Source: Sediminibacterium sp.
Lineage (GTDB): Bacteria > Bacteroidota > Bacteroidia > Chitinophagales > Chitinophagaceae
Reading direction: 5' to 3'
Assembly (NCBI GenBank): GCA_021300455.1
Contig: JAJTDP010000007.1
Location: 1-41,808 of the forward strand
DNA length: 41,808 nt
Made by a program: the position numbers and the translations under genes. Position 1 is the first letter of the stretch. Each line of letters starts with the position of its first letter. The notes under the pieces were generated by a model, which did no database searches, was not told where the DNA came from, and saw only the letters and a program-made list of their open reading frames with translations. Shown in pieces: positions 18,220 through 27,954 of the stretch.

Positions 18220-19455
18220 ATGCGCAACTCCTTATTTATAATCCTGCTCATCACTGTATTGATTCTCATTGACTTTTACATCTACCATGTATTGAAGATC
18301 TTGATGCAGGGGGCATCTGTAGGCACTAGGACCACAGTGGGCTTAATTTACTGGGCTTTCTGTGTTGTGAGCCTGGGATCGTTTTTGCTATTTCCTTATA
18401 TCATGAACCCTTACTTTAAGCAGTATATTTTTTCTATTGGTATGGGTTGGGTCATAGCACAAGTTTTTATGGTTTTATTCTTTCTATTAGATGATTTAAG
18501 AAGAGGGGCTTTTTGGACAATGGGAAAGGCGGCATCTGTGGCGGGTGCTAAATTTTTGAATACTGAAAAGGGTATTCCAAGATCTACTTTTTTAAGTTGG
18601 ATGGGAGTGGGTCTATCTTCTACTTTATTCTTTTCGCTTTTATATGGTTTTGGAAATAAGTATAATTATAAGGTCATTAAAAAGAAGATTGCCTTAAAAG
18701 GTTTACCTGCTTCTTTTAAAGGTTTTAAAATTATTCATATCAGCGATATTCATAGCGGCAGTTTAAAAGACAAAGCGGCAGTATTAAAAGGCATTGAATT
18801 AATTGAAAAACAAAGTGCTGATATGGTTTTATTTACGGGTGACTTAGTCAATGACCGTGCCACAGAAATGTACGACTGGATGGATGTATTTAGTAAAATT
18901 AAAGCACCACATGGAGTATTTAGTACTTTAGGCAACCACGATTATGGTGATTATGTAAAATGGGATACAGCGGAAGAGAAAAAGCAAAATTTAGAAGCCC
19001 TTATAAAAGTGCATCAGGATTTAGGATGGCGTTTGTTAATGAATGAAAATAAGAGTATTGAAAAAAATGGAGAAAAGATAAAAATAGTAGGCATTGAGAA
19101 TTGGGGTGCTAAAGCGCGTTTTCCAAAATATGGTAAAATGGATGAAGCCATGCAAGGGGTAAACAATGACGATGTGGCCATATTATTAAGTCATGACCCA
19201 AGTCATTGGGAGGCAGAAGTGATTCCAAAATATTCAAGCATTCAATTAACCTTATCGGGCCATACACATGGAATGCAGTTTGGACTAGAGAACCCTTATT
19301 TTAAATGGAGTCCAGTACAATGGGTTTATAAACAATGGGCAGGTATTTATGAAAATAAAGACCAACAATTATATGTTAACCGAGGCTTTGGGTTTATAGG
19401 TTATCCAGGCAGGGTAGGTATTTTACCAGAAATAACACTTATTGAATTAGTCTAA
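18220..19455 (+). CDS. Membrane metallophosphoesterase (YkuE-like)
   Basis: A 411-residue protein with about four N-terminal membrane helices (roughly 5-25, 40-60, 70-92, 130-150), then a calcineurin-like phosphoesterase domain. Metal-binding motifs are complete: IHISDIHSG (Asp176, His178), FTGDLVND, LGNHDYGD, LLSHDP and LSGHTHGMQFG. The family hydrolyses phosphomonoesters or diesters; related YkuE/LpxG-type proteins act on lipids at the membrane, but the substrate here is unknown. The gene diverges from parA. Its stop codon overlaps the stop of the converging DUF4954 gene. Confidence 0.9.
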   Translation: MRNSLFIILLITVLILIDFYIYHVLKILMQGASVGTRTTVGLIYWAFCVVSLGSFLLFPYIMNPYFKQYIFSIGMGWVIAQVFMVLFFLLDDLRRGAFWTMGKAASVAGAKFLNTEKGIPRSTFLSWMGVGLSSTLFFSLLYGFGNKYNYKVIKKKIALKGLPASFKGFKIIHISDIHSGSLKDKAAVLKGIELIEKQSADMVLFTGDLVNDRATEMYDWMDVFSKIKAPHGVFSTLGNHDYGDYVKWDTAEEKKQNLEALIKVHQDLGWRLLMNENKSIEKNGEKIKIVGIENWGAKARFPKYGKMDEAMQGVNNDDVAILLSHDPSHWEAEVIPKYSSIQLTLSGHTHGMQFGLENPYFKWSPVQWVYKQWAGIYENKDQQLYVNRGFGFIGYPGRVGILPEITLIELV

Positions 19456-21674
19456 TGAAGCTGCTGCTTAATATTTTCAATATTTGATATTATATTTTTT
19501 AGCGCTTCTTTTTGTTCTTTAATAAAACCATTGTCTTTTAAATCGCCCACTACTGCTATCATTTCAGCTTCGTTTTCATAGACCATTTTTCTAAAAGGGT
19601 TGCTATAATCCTTGGCCCTTGTTTTTTCTATGCGAGAAGTTACATCGGTTTTTATTTCAAGGTAGCTATCTAACCAACTATTCAATTGCTTATTTGTAAT
19701 TGTAGCTAATTTTTTTTCTGTAATAAGTTCAAGTACTACTAAAGCATGATTTTTTCTCTTTGTCATATAAGTAGAAGAAGCGGCTTCATAAAACTGATGT
19801 ATTTGATCCCAGCTTTCAATGGCACCCGATTTTATTTTAGAAAGTAAACTACTTACTGATTTCTCTGGTATTAATTGACCTCCCATATTTACCCATGCTA
19901 ATTCCGATATAGTAGGTTTTAATGTTTTTAAATGTGTTAAAATGCTTTGTCCGACTTTCTTCCCATTATATTTACTATTGATAATTTCTATCAAGGATTC
20001 CATACCATACATAAAAATCATTTTCTCAAACATAGAGTAGGCGTCGTATGTTTTAATGAGCCTTGTTTTACGTTTGCTATTTTCAATATCATCTGCAAAT
20101 ACTGAAAGCGCGTCTATTTCTTTCTTAGTTTTAGTAGTAAGTAAACTATGGCCTAATGTTATTAATTTTTCAGTAGGTAATTCGGCAGATTTTTTTGTGC
20201 TATGTAAATAAGCTTTCGCTACTGCCACAGCCATTATTTTTCTAGCATTCAAAAGTTCATTAACGGAATCTGGCGCTAAATAATTGTATTCAAAAATAGG
20301 GGTCTTGTCCGTTCTTTTGTCTCTATCAATATATTTCCAAGCATTTCTAGCCAATGCATAAAAATTATACAAAAACCAATAACCTGGCATAATAATTAAT
20401 TCATCTTTAAGCGTGTCGTTACTAATAAGCGAAAAAGGAATAGGAATATTTAATTCATAGTTATAATCGCCTTTATTCAGTAAGGCAAAGCTGGCAAATA
20501 CAGAATTATGTTTTACGCTAACACATAAGCCTGGCCAAAAGCCTCTACCCATAATGACTTCTCCATCGGCGCCACGACTATTATGATTAGAACCAAGCGT
20601 AGCACCTGCTGCTATATTGCTTTGTCCCATGACGAGGGCTGCGCATAAAAAAGAATTATTATGGTGTTGCTCGTGTGCTGGAAAAATTAGTGAGTTCAAT
20701 ACCTCGCAACAAGAAATAGTAGCATTAGGTCCTAAGAAGGAGTTAATCAATCGAGCTCCATATTTTAATTGAGAGTGGTCCGATAAAATAAAACGCACTG
20801 CTTTAATGCCATAGAATATTCTACACCCAAAACCAATAATACCATTCACTAGTTCGCAACCTTCCCCAATTTGAGTACTTGCTTCAGCAGAAGAATTGAT
20901 GGTTACATTTTTAATTTTATTGGCCCCTTTTAAATAAGCGTCTGTTCCAATCCATACATCCTTGATAATTTTACAATTTTTTATCACTGTACGGTCGCCT
21001 ACTTTTCCGTAGTAACCCAGTTTATTATCAAAACGCTTTTCAGTTAATTCTTTAAACTTTTTTTGTAAAACGGTATCATGCCTGTTGCGTGTCCATAAAT
21101 AAGCATCGCCGGAAGTCATGCCATTAAAGGGCATTACTTTTCTACCAGTATTCTCATTGCAAATCTCCATCCATATTCTAACCGATTCATCTTCCCCTTT
21201 TTTAATAATACCATTGCCAAATTTAGAGTGGTTGGTGGTAACAATTTCATTGACATTCGTTATAATAACATCATTACCTATAATATAATGTGACATATAG
21301 TTCACATTATGTATGGCTACATTATTACCCAGGTCGCAACTAATTATGGTAGAATTGTAAATACCCACGGGTACCACGAGGTCACTAAATATTAAACAAT
21401 TGGCTTCTAGTTTGCCAATTCTTACTAAACCAAAGAAGGAACAATTTTTGACAAGCTCTGGACTAAAGGCATCAGAAACTAAGATATCATTCCAGTTATC
21501 GCTTGAATTTCTATTTCGAACTAACTGCTCAATTTCTAAGGCAGATAGGTGGCGGTATTGGATACCGCTTCTGTTTTGTTGGTTGCGTAAATAGTATTCG
21601 TCCTTGCCCTTAGGAAGTTCTTTTATAAAACCATAGCCCAATTGATGCACGGGCAATTTCTTTATGATATTCAT
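19452..21674 (-). CDS. DUF4954 family protein, predicted left-handed beta-helix
   Basis: A 740-residue cytoplasmic protein of the DUF4954 family, found widely in Bacteroidota and uncharacterised. From about residue 80 to 380 there are many hexapeptide-like turns with Ile, Val or Leu spaced by six (for example ISCDLGNNVAIHNVNYMSHYIIGNDVIITNV and later IGEGCELVNGIIGFGCRIFYG), the pattern of left-handed parallel beta-helix acyltransferases and nucleotidyltransferase tails. The region after 440 is mostly helical. No signal peptide is seen. It lies 15 bases after the helicase gene in a glmS-helicase-DUF4954 run, hinting at sugar-nucleotide or envelope work, which is only inference. Confidence 0.85.
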   Translation of the reverse strand: MNIIKKLPVHQLGYGFIKELPKGKDEYYLRNQQNRSGIQYRHLSALEIEQLVRNRNSSDNWNDILVSDAFSPELVKNCSFFGLVRIGKLEANCLIFSDLVVPVGIYNSTIISCDLGNNVAIHNVNYMSHYIIGNDVIITNVNEIVTTNHSKFGNGIIKKGEDESVRIWMEICNENTGRKVMPFNGMTSGDAYLWTRNRHDTVLQKKFKELTEKRFDNKLGYYGKVGDRTVIKNCKIIKDVWIGTDAYLKGANKIKNVTINSSAEASTQIGEGCELVNGIIGFGCRIFYGIKAVRFILSDHSQLKYGARLINSFLGPNATISCCEVLNSLIFPAHEQHHNNSFLCAALVMGQSNIAAGATLGSNHNSRGADGEVIMGRGFWPGLCVSVKHNSVFASFALLNKGDYNYELNIPIPFSLISNDTLKDELIIMPGYWFLYNFYALARNAWKYIDRDKRTDKTPIFEYNYLAPDSVNELLNARKIMAVAVAKAYLHSTKKSAELPTEKLITLGHSLLTTKTKKEIDALSVFADDIENSKRKTRLIKTYDAYSMFEKMIFMYGMESLIEIINSKYNGKKVGQSILTHLKTLKPTISELAWVNMGGQLIPEKSVSSLLSKIKSGAIESWDQIHQFYEAASSTYMTKRKNHALVVLELITEKKLATITNKQLNSWLDSYLEIKTDVTSRIEKTRAKDYSNPFRKMVYENEAEMIAVVGDLKDNGFIKEQKEALKNIISNIENIKQQLH

Positions 21675-21689
21675 AAAGCAAAGATAATA

Positions 21690-22952
21690 TTACCTATTTG
21701 GTTTCGGGTGACTAAAGCGTCTTTTTTGCCCACCATTTGCTGTAGCCTTAGACCTTGCATGTCCAGAGTTTCCTCTTCCTTGTTGTTTAGCCTCTTTAAT
21801 AGGATTAAAGTTGGTCATAGGGAAGGGGTGGTTTTCAATAACGGGTACTTTTTTAGCAATTAACTTTTCAATATCTTTTAAAAATGCTCTTTCTTCCGCA
21901 TCGCAGAAAGAAATGGCTGTTCCATTCGCACCCGCACGACCTGTTCTTCCAATACGGTGTACATAGGTTTCAGGAATATTTGGAATTTCATAATTCACCA
22001 CAAAAGCAAGTTCATCTACATCAATGCCTCTAGCGGCAATATCGGTGGCTACTAATACACGCGTTGTTTGTGCTTTAAAATTTGTTAATGCCCTTTGCCT
22101 TGCATTCTGCGCTTTATTGCCATGAATGGCTTCTGCTTTAATATTATTTTTTAAAAGTAGGTTGACTACTTTGTCAGCTCCATGTTTTGTTCTAGTAAAA
22201 ACCAAGGCAGTTTTAATAGCTGTGTTTTTTAGAATTTCAATAAGTAAGGCATTCTTATTTACTTTATCTACAAAGTAAACCGATTGCTCAATAATATCTA
22301 CTGTAGAAGATACTGGTGTAACACTTACTTTCAATGGATGAAATAAGATGCTATTGGCCAAACTTACAATTTCAGGAGGCATGGTAGCAGAGAAGAATAG
22401 CGATTGCCTTTTTTTAGGAAGTACAGCTAATAATTTTTTCACATCATGTACAAAACCCATATCTAACATTCTATCCGCTTCATCTAATACAAATATTTCA
22501 ACCTCTCTTATATTTAAATGCCCTTGATTCATTAAGTCTAGTAATCGACCTGGGGTAGCAATGACTACATCCACTCCATTTTTTAAGGCAGTGACTTGTG
22601 GGCCTTGTCCAACCCCTCCAAATATAACAGTGCAATTCAAACCTGTATGTCTACCATAAGCATTAAAGCTTTCTCCAATTTGTATGGCTAATTCTCTTGT
22701 AGGGGTTACAATTAAACTTCTAATTTTTTTTCTTCTCTCCTGCGTTTTGCTTTTAACTAATAATTGCAAAATAGGCAGTGTAAAAGCAGCCGTTTTACCG
22801 GTACCTGTTTGGGCACAACCCAATAAATCTTTACCTTGTAAAACGATGGGTATAGATTCTGCTTGGATAGGTGTAGGGGTCGTGTACCCTTCTTCCTGAA
22901 TGGCCTTTAATAAGGGCTCTATAAGACCTAGGGTCTGAAAATTCGTGTTCAT
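21690..22952 (-). CDS. DEAD-box RNA helicase, RhlE type
   Basis: A 420-residue ATP-dependent RNA helicase. All core motifs are present in order: the Q motif region TPTPIQAESIP, AQTGTGKTA (Walker A), PTRELA, TPGR, DEAD, SAT, LVFTRTKHGAD, ATDIAARGIDV and HRIGRTGRAG. A short basic tail (GQKRRFSHPKPNR) resembles RhlE proteins involved in ribosome assembly or mRNA turnover. I chose ATG at 22952; the longer frame begins with TTG at 22964. It follows glmS by 22 bases. Confidence 0.94.
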   Translation of the reverse strand: MNTNFQTLGLIEPLLKAIQEEGYTTPTPIQAESIPIVLQGKDLLGCAQTGTGKTAAFTLPILQLLVKSKTQERRKKIRSLIVTPTRELAIQIGESFNAYGRHTGLNCTVIFGGVGQGPQVTALKNGVDVVIATPGRLLDLMNQGHLNIREVEIFVLDEADRMLDMGFVHDVKKLLAVLPKKRQSLFFSATMPPEIVSLANSILFHPLKVSVTPVSSTVDIIEQSVYFVDKVNKNALLIEILKNTAIKTALVFTRTKHGADKVVNLLLKNNIKAEAIHGNKAQNARQRALTNFKAQTTRVLVATDIAARGIDVDELAFVVNYEIPNIPETYVHRIGRTGRAGANGTAISFCDAEERAFLKDIEKLIAKKVPVIENHPFPMTNFNPIKEAKQQGRGNSGHARSKATANGGQKRRFSHPKPNR

Positions 22953-22974
22953 AATAGACTGCAAGGTAGTGCAA

Positions 22975-24813
22975 TTATTCCACGGTTACACTTTTGGCGA
23001 GATTACGAGGCTTGTCTACATCAATACCTTTGGCAACACCTACATAATAACTTAAAAGTTGCATAGGTATAACACTTAATAAGGGGGCAATGACTTCGTC
23101 TATTGCAGGCACAAACATAATATTATCTGACATAGTGGGTAGCACTTGATCGCCCACACTAGCCACTGCAATAATTTGTCCTTTTCTGGCTTTAATTTCT
23201 TGAATATTAGATACTACTTTATCATAGTACATATCCTTGGTGGCCACAAATACTACTGGTAAGTTTTCATCTACTAGTGCAATGGGGCCATGTTTCATTT
23301 CTGCCGCTGGATAGCCTTCTGCATGTATATAAGTAATCTCTTTTAATTTTAAAGCGCCTTCTAGTGCAATGGGAAAATTATACCCTCTACCTAAATATAA
23401 AAAATCTTTAGCGTCTTTAAATTTCAGTGCAATTTTTTCTATCACAGAAGTATCAGCTAAAATTTCTTTTACTTTTTCTGGAACCGATGCTAATTCATTA
23501 ACTAAGTGCACATATCTTTCTTCCGTAATACTTGATTTTGCTTTCGCCATTTTAAGTGCCATCATAGCAATTACCGTTAATTGACCCGTAAAGGCCTTAG
23601 TACTAGCCACGCCAATTTCAGGACCAGCATGTGTATAAGCACCCGCATTACTTAACCTAGCAATACTACTGCCCACTGCATTCACGATGCCGAATATGAA
23701 GGCCCCTTTTTCTTTGGCACTTTCTAAAGCCACTAATGTGTCTGCGGTTTCTCCGCTTTGTGAAATAGCAATAATTACATCACCAGCATGTATCACGGGA
23801 TTGCGGTATCTAAATTCAGATGCGTATTCTACTTCCACCGGTATGCGACATAATTCTTCTATTAAATATTCTGCATACAAGCCCGCATGCCAGCTGGTAC
23901 CACAGGCAACAATAATAATACGAGAGGCCTTGGTCAATGCTTCTATATGATTGTCCACGCCGGCCATTACAATTTCTAATTGCTCATGTAGTAGCCTTCC
24001 TCTTAAACAATCATATATAGTATCGGGTTGTTCGAAAATTTCTTTTAACATAAAATGTTTATAGCCGCCTTTTTCAATAGCTGCTAATTCCATATCTAAT
24101 TTTTGAATAAAAGGTGTTTGCTTTTCATTGCCTAAATTTTTTAAGATCAATTCATCTTTTCTTACAATGGCAATTTCATAATCGTTCACATACACTACTT
24201 CTTTGGTGTATTCAATAATAGGAGAGGCATCGCTTGCTAAATAATGTGCCTCTTTTCCAATGCCAATGACCAAGGGACTTCCTTTTCTGGCAGCAATAAT
24301 AGTTTCAGGATCATCTTGATCAATTAATAAAATACAATAAGCACCCACAATTCTTTTTAAGGCAATTCTTAAGGCTTCTTCTAAATCACATTTATTATTG
24401 TCTTGAATATCTTGAATAAAATTCAATAGCACTTCTGTGTCGGTATCGCTTTTAAAAGTATAGCCCTTTGATATCAATTCATTTTTAATAGGCGCATAGT
24501 TTTCAATAATACCATTGTGTAACATGGCTAAGCGTCCGTTATTCGATAAATGGGGATGCGCGTTTCTGTCCGAAGGTTCACCATGGGTAGCCCAACGCGT
24601 ATGTCCAATGGCAATATGTGAATGCATATTTTTACCAAGCACGGCTTCTTCTAATTCAGCTACTTTTCCTTTCTTCTTATGTACCTGTAATTTTCCGTCT
24701 TGGATAATGGCCACACCGGTGCTGTCATAACCACGGTATTCTAAACGTCTTAAACCTTTGATAACGATGGGGTATGCTTCACTTTTTCCTATATATCCTA
24801 CTATGCCACACAT
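22975..24813 (-). CDS. glmS: Glutamine-fructose-6-phosphate aminotransferase (isomerizing)
   Basis: Makes glucosamine-6-phosphate from fructose-6-phosphate and glutamine, the entry step to peptidoglycan and lipopolysaccharide amino sugars. The 612-residue protein has the N-terminal nucleophile Cys2 (MCGIVGYIG), the glutaminase motifs GHTRWATHG and HNGIIENY, two SIS sugar-isomerase domains (ACGTSWHAG, ISQSGETADT, STKAFTGQ) and the C-terminal KSVTVE. Length is normal. No glmS ribozyme is evident in the 93-base leader; a one-mismatch promoter element (TAATTTCG on the minus strand, 24849-24856) may be used. Confidence 0.97.
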   Translation of the reverse strand: MCGIVGYIGKSEAYPIVIKGLRRLEYRGYDSTGVAIIQDGKLQVHKKKGKVAELEEAVLGKNMHSHIAIGHTRWATHGEPSDRNAHPHLSNNGRLAMLHNGIIENYAPIKNELISKGYTFKSDTDTEVLLNFIQDIQDNNKCDLEEALRIALKRIVGAYCILLIDQDDPETIIAARKGSPLVIGIGKEAHYLASDASPIIEYTKEVVYVNDYEIAIVRKDELILKNLGNEKQTPFIQKLDMELAAIEKGGYKHFMLKEIFEQPDTIYDCLRGRLLHEQLEIVMAGVDNHIEALTKASRIIIVACGTSWHAGLYAEYLIEELCRIPVEVEYASEFRYRNPVIHAGDVIIAISQSGETADTLVALESAKEKGAFIFGIVNAVGSSIARLSNAGAYTHAGPEIGVASTKAFTGQLTVIAMMALKMAKAKSSITEERYVHLVNELASVPEKVKEILADTSVIEKIALKFKDAKDFLYLGRGYNFPIALEGALKLKEITYIHAEGYPAAEMKHGPIALVDENLPVVFVATKDMYYDKVVSNIQEIKARKGQIIAVASVGDQVLPTMSDNIMFVPAIDEVIAPLLSVIPMQLLSYYVGVAKGIDVDKPRNLAKSVTVE

Positions 24814-24906
24814 ATATTATTTATTTAGCTATTTATTCAAAATTTATGCGAAATTAGACTTTAAATTTTGAATGGATGTTCAATTATAAGCGCCACTAAA
24901 AAATAA

Positions 24907-26304
24907 TTAAAGTAAAGTGCCTTGTAAGAATAAGTAAGCCAGACTAAAATAAATAAGTATGGCGGTTACGTCCACTAAAGTAGCCACAAATGGTGCAGAA
25001 GAAACAGCTGGGTCAGCGCCTAGTCTTTTAAGTACAATGGGTAACATAGATCCTGTAATGGTTCCCCAAATTACCACACCTAAAATGGTGAATCCAATGG
25101 TTATACCAATTAAAAACCAATGAATACCGTAAAATCCTGGAGCAATCATATGCCATACAGCCACTCTAAAAAATCCGAGTATACCTAATAAAATACCTAA
25201 TAAAAAACCACCAATAATTTCTCTTTTTAATATTTTCCACCAATCGGCAATAGTAATTTCGCCCACTGCCATTGCTTGAATAATAAGTGTAGATGATTGT
25301 GATCCAGAATTACCACCTGTAGATAAAATCAATGGAATAAAACTTGCTAGTACTAATACTTTTGCCAATTCGTCTTCAAAATAACCCATGGCAGTGGCGG
25401 TGAATAATTCTCCAATAAATAAAATAACCAACCAAGTAATTCTTTTTTTGAATAGTTTAAATATTGAAATATCCAAGTAAGGTTCATTCAATGCTTCCAT
25501 ACCTCCCATTTTCTGCATATCCTCGCTAAACTCTTCATTGGTTACCCATAAGATATCATCAATGGTTACGATACCTAATAAAACATCATTATCATCCACA
25601 ACAGGAATAGCGGTGCGGTTATTCATTTTAAAAACCTGACTGGCATGTTCTTGATCGTCGTATACATTTAAGGCAACAAAACGGCCATCAATAATATCTG
25701 AAATAACATCATCTGGTTTGGCCAATAATAAATCTCTAATTCTGATATCATCAATTAAGCCCCCTTTTTCATCAATAATATAAATAACGTCAATGGTTTC
25801 ATAATTCTTACCATACTTGCGTATGTTATCTAAAACTTGGGCCACTGTATAATGAGGATATACATATACATAGTCGGGTGTCATTAAACGACCCACACTA
25901 TCCTCAGGATATCCTAATAGAGATAAAGTAATTTTTCTTTCTTCTGGGTCGAGTAATTTTATTAAATCGCGAATGGCTGCCTTAGGTAATTCTTCTAAAA
26001 AGTCGGTACGGTCATCCGGAGGAAGTTCATTTAAAATTTTAGCCGTTTTGCGTGCCGGTAATTCTTTAATGATATCTTTTTGCTGATTTATATCGAGTAT
26101 CTTAAATACACTTACAGCTCTGTGCACAGTCATGTTATCAACAATAGTAGCCTCGTTTTCGGGGAACTCATTGACTAGTTCCACTACGTCGCTAATATTT
26201 TGTTCATCTAGAAATTCTTTTAATAGATGCATGTCGCCCTTGGACAAAATGTCCAAGAAAACTTCGGATAAATTAATTTCTGGTGTTTCTAATTCAACTG
26301 ACAT
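24907..26304 (-). CDS. mgtE: Magnesium transporter MgtE
   Basis: A 465-residue inner-membrane Mg2+ channel. In order it shows the N-terminal superhelical domain (LDILSKGDMHLLKEFL to about 125, including LPPDDRTDFLEELP), a tandem CBS pair (about 130-255, ending GIVTIDDILWV), the plug helix, and about five membrane helices from 285 onwards, with STGGNSGSQSS, the conserved pore region. Intracellular Mg2+ binding to the N and CBS domains gates the family. It diverges from the SET-domain gene with only 28 bases between starts, leaving no room for an M-box riboswitch. Confidence 0.95.
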   Translation of the reverse strand: MSVELETPEINLSEVFLDILSKGDMHLLKEFLDEQNISDVVELVNEFPENEATIVDNMTVHRAVSVFKILDINQQKDIIKELPARKTAKILNELPPDDRTDFLEELPKAAIRDLIKLLDPEERKITLSLLGYPEDSVGRLMTPDYVYVYPHYTVAQVLDNIRKYGKNYETIDVIYIIDEKGGLIDDIRIRDLLLAKPDDVISDIIDGRFVALNVYDDQEHASQVFKMNNRTAIPVVDDNDVLLGIVTIDDILWVTNEEFSEDMQKMGGMEALNEPYLDISIFKLFKKRITWLVILFIGELFTATAMGYFEDELAKVLVLASFIPLILSTGGNSGSQSSTLIIQAMAVGEITIADWWKILKREIIGGFLLGILLGILGFFRVAVWHMIAPGFYGIHWFLIGITIGFTILGVVIWGTITGSMLPIVLKRLGADPAVSSAPFVATLVDVTAILIYFSLAYLFLQGTLL

Positions 26305-26332
26305 GGGTGCAAGTTAAGAAAAATACTAAAGT

Positions 26333-26734
26333 ATGCCCTATATTTATACTATGATTCTCCCATTTCTAACCATTGCGCCATCTCCCAGTAGGGGTCGTGG
26401 TGTATTTACCACCGAAGCCATTGCGAAGGGCACTAACATTGGAATAGCACCTGTTATTGTTTTTGATCCCACGCAGCGAATTAAATTGGAAGAAACATTA
26501 TTATATGATTATATTTTTGAGTGGGGCGAGGATGATAAAAGTGCAGCGGTGGCTTTAGGATATGTGTCCATATATAATCATGCTATTAAAGCCAATTGTA
26601 GGTATGATATGGATATTGAATTTGAAACCATGTCCATCATCACTACCAGAGATATTAAACAAGGGGAAGAATTATTTATTAATTATAATGCAGATGGGCA
26701 GGCCGATAAGCCAGTATGGTTTGAGCAACATTAA
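26333..26734 (+). CDS. Small SET-domain protein
   Basis: A 133-residue protein consisting almost entirely of a SET domain, the fold of protein-lysine methyltransferases. Seen are SPSRGRGVFTTEAIAKGTNI (SET-I start), YVSIYNHAIKANCRYD (equivalent of the NHS/NH motif that contacts S-adenosylmethionine) and RDIKQGEELFINYN (ELxxxY motif). Such short bacterial SET proteins are common and their substrates are unknown. Translation could start at 26333 or at the second ATG at 26351; the domain begins after the second, so both remain possible. Confidence 0.85.
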   Translation: MPYIYTMILPFLTIAPSPSRGRGVFTTEAIAKGTNIGIAPVIVFDPTQRIKLEETLLYDYIFEWGEDDKSAAVALGYVSIYNHAIKANCRYDMDIEFETMSIITTRDIKQGEELFINYNADGQADKPVWFEQH

Positions 26735-26767
26735 TGATGCTTATTTAATTAAATCTTTTAAGCCCAA

Positions 26768-27934
26768 TTAGTAAAACAACAAACAAACTGGCATCGATAA
26801 TTTAATCGATACACCCATGGATGTTAAGGCTCCTGTTTGAATATTTCTTCTGAAAGCAATTATATTATCTGAATCTTGATTAGCAACTAATAACCAATTG
26901 CCGTCTTTGCTAATGGTAAAATTGCGGGGCACTTTTCCTTCCGTACTGGTATATTGAATCGTTTTCTCATCTAATTTTCCGTTGGGTAGTACTTTAAATG
27001 AAACGATATTATTTTCATCACCTCTATTGCTTGCATATAAATATAGTCCATCAGGTGATAAATGAATATCGGCGCTGGCAGCCAGTCTTTTAAAAGTTTT
27101 TGGATGTGTAAATACTTTTTGTAAGAAACTGGCCGTTCCTTTATAAAAACGGTAGACACTAATACTTCCCGTAAGCTCTTCAATAACATAGATATATTTT
27201 CCATTGTTTGAAAAACATAAATGTCTAGGCCCTGCTCCAGGACTTGATAGTATACTACTTGCTTTCTGTGTTAAAAGGGGAGGTCCGTTTTTTGTTTGGT
27301 AGGGATAAATAGCAATTTCATCCTTGCCTAAATCAGGGGTTAATACATATTTTCCATCTGGTGAAAAAAATACACCATGCACATGTGCTTTTTCTTGTCT
27401 TGCTTCATTTACACTTTTTCCTTCGTGTTGAATAAATTGTTGTGGGTTCGACAAACGGCCATCGGCGAAGCGGTGGTAACTTGTAATGCTTCCTCCACTA
27501 TAATTGGCAACGAATAAATTAGATTGGTCTGGGCTTAATGCAATGTAGCAAGGATGCGCGCCCTTGGATGTTTTCTCTTGTATTAAATTCAATTTATTGT
27601 CTACAAATGAGTAGGCGCTAATTTTGCCATCACTGTCTTCATTCGTAGTGTACACTTGCCCATGGTCTTTTGAAATGGTTAAAAAAGAAGGATTGGACGT
27701 AGTTTCAGTATGACTTATTGCAGTAGCCTTACCTGTAGCTGTATCAAATGACAATACATAAATACCCTTGCTTCCTTTTTTTGTATAAGTGCCCACTAAT
27801 AAATTAGGGGATAATAAACTAGGAGCGGGTGCAAGGTTTTGAGCAAATGAAATTATCGCAGCAGTTAAAAAAATAAAAATAAAAACAAGTTTTTTACAAC
27901 GAGCCACTAAAAAAAATGGTGTAGTCTGAAACAT
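26768..27934 (-). CDS. Secreted lactonase-family seven-bladed beta-propeller
   Basis: A 388-residue protein of the 6-phosphogluconolactonase/YbhE (lactonase) family with an N-terminal signal or anchor segment (about 12-32, ending SFAQN). Propeller repeats are visible: LLVGTYTKKGSKGIYVLSFD, GAHPCYIALSPDQSNLFVANY, HVHGVFFSPDGKYV, GAGPRHLCFSNNGKYIYV and VPRNFTISKDGNWLLVANQ, with the conserved H-G-V and G-P-R-H substrate-pocket segments. Because it is exported, a cytoplasmic pentose phosphate role is unlikely; an extracytoplasmic sugar lactone or muconolactone-like substrate fits better. It follows the GH16 gene by 20 bases, so they probably act together. Confidence 0.88.
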   Translation of the reverse strand: MFQTTPFFLVARCKKLVFIFIFLTAAIISFAQNLAPAPSLLSPNLLVGTYTKKGSKGIYVLSFDTATGKATAISHTETTSNPSFLTISKDHGQVYTTNEDSDGKISAYSFVDNKLNLIQEKTSKGAHPCYIALSPDQSNLFVANYSGGSITSYHRFADGRLSNPQQFIQHEGKSVNEARQEKAHVHGVFFSPDGKYVLTPDLGKDEIAIYPYQTKNGPPLLTQKASSILSSPGAGPRHLCFSNNGKYIYVIEELTGSISVYRFYKGTASFLQKVFTHPKTFKRLAASADIHLSPDGLYLYASNRGDENNIVSFKVLPNGKLDEKTIQYTSTEGKVPRNFTISKDGNWLLVANQDSDNIIAFRRNIQTGALTSMGVSIKLSMPVCLLFY

Positions 27935-27954
27935 GTTTTTATTTTTTATTCAAT

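Noticed and set aside
13033..18220. parS centromere site near parAB
   Set aside because: Only an isolated CACGTG core in dapB (about 15273) was noticed; its flanks do not form the TGTTTCACGTGAAACA-type palindrome.
24814..24906. glmS ribozyme ahead of glmS
   Set aside because: The 93-base A/T-rich gap shows no ribozyme core or paired segments; the ribozyme is typical of Firmicutes.
26305..26332. Magnesium (M-box) riboswitch ahead of mgtE
   Set aside because: Only 28 bases separate mgtE from the divergent SET gene, too short for this riboswitch.
26735..26767. Terminator between the converging SET and lactonase genes
   Set aside because: Only a five-base-pair GCTTA/TAAGC stem with a long A/T loop (palindrome TTTAATTAAA) is present; too weak to call.
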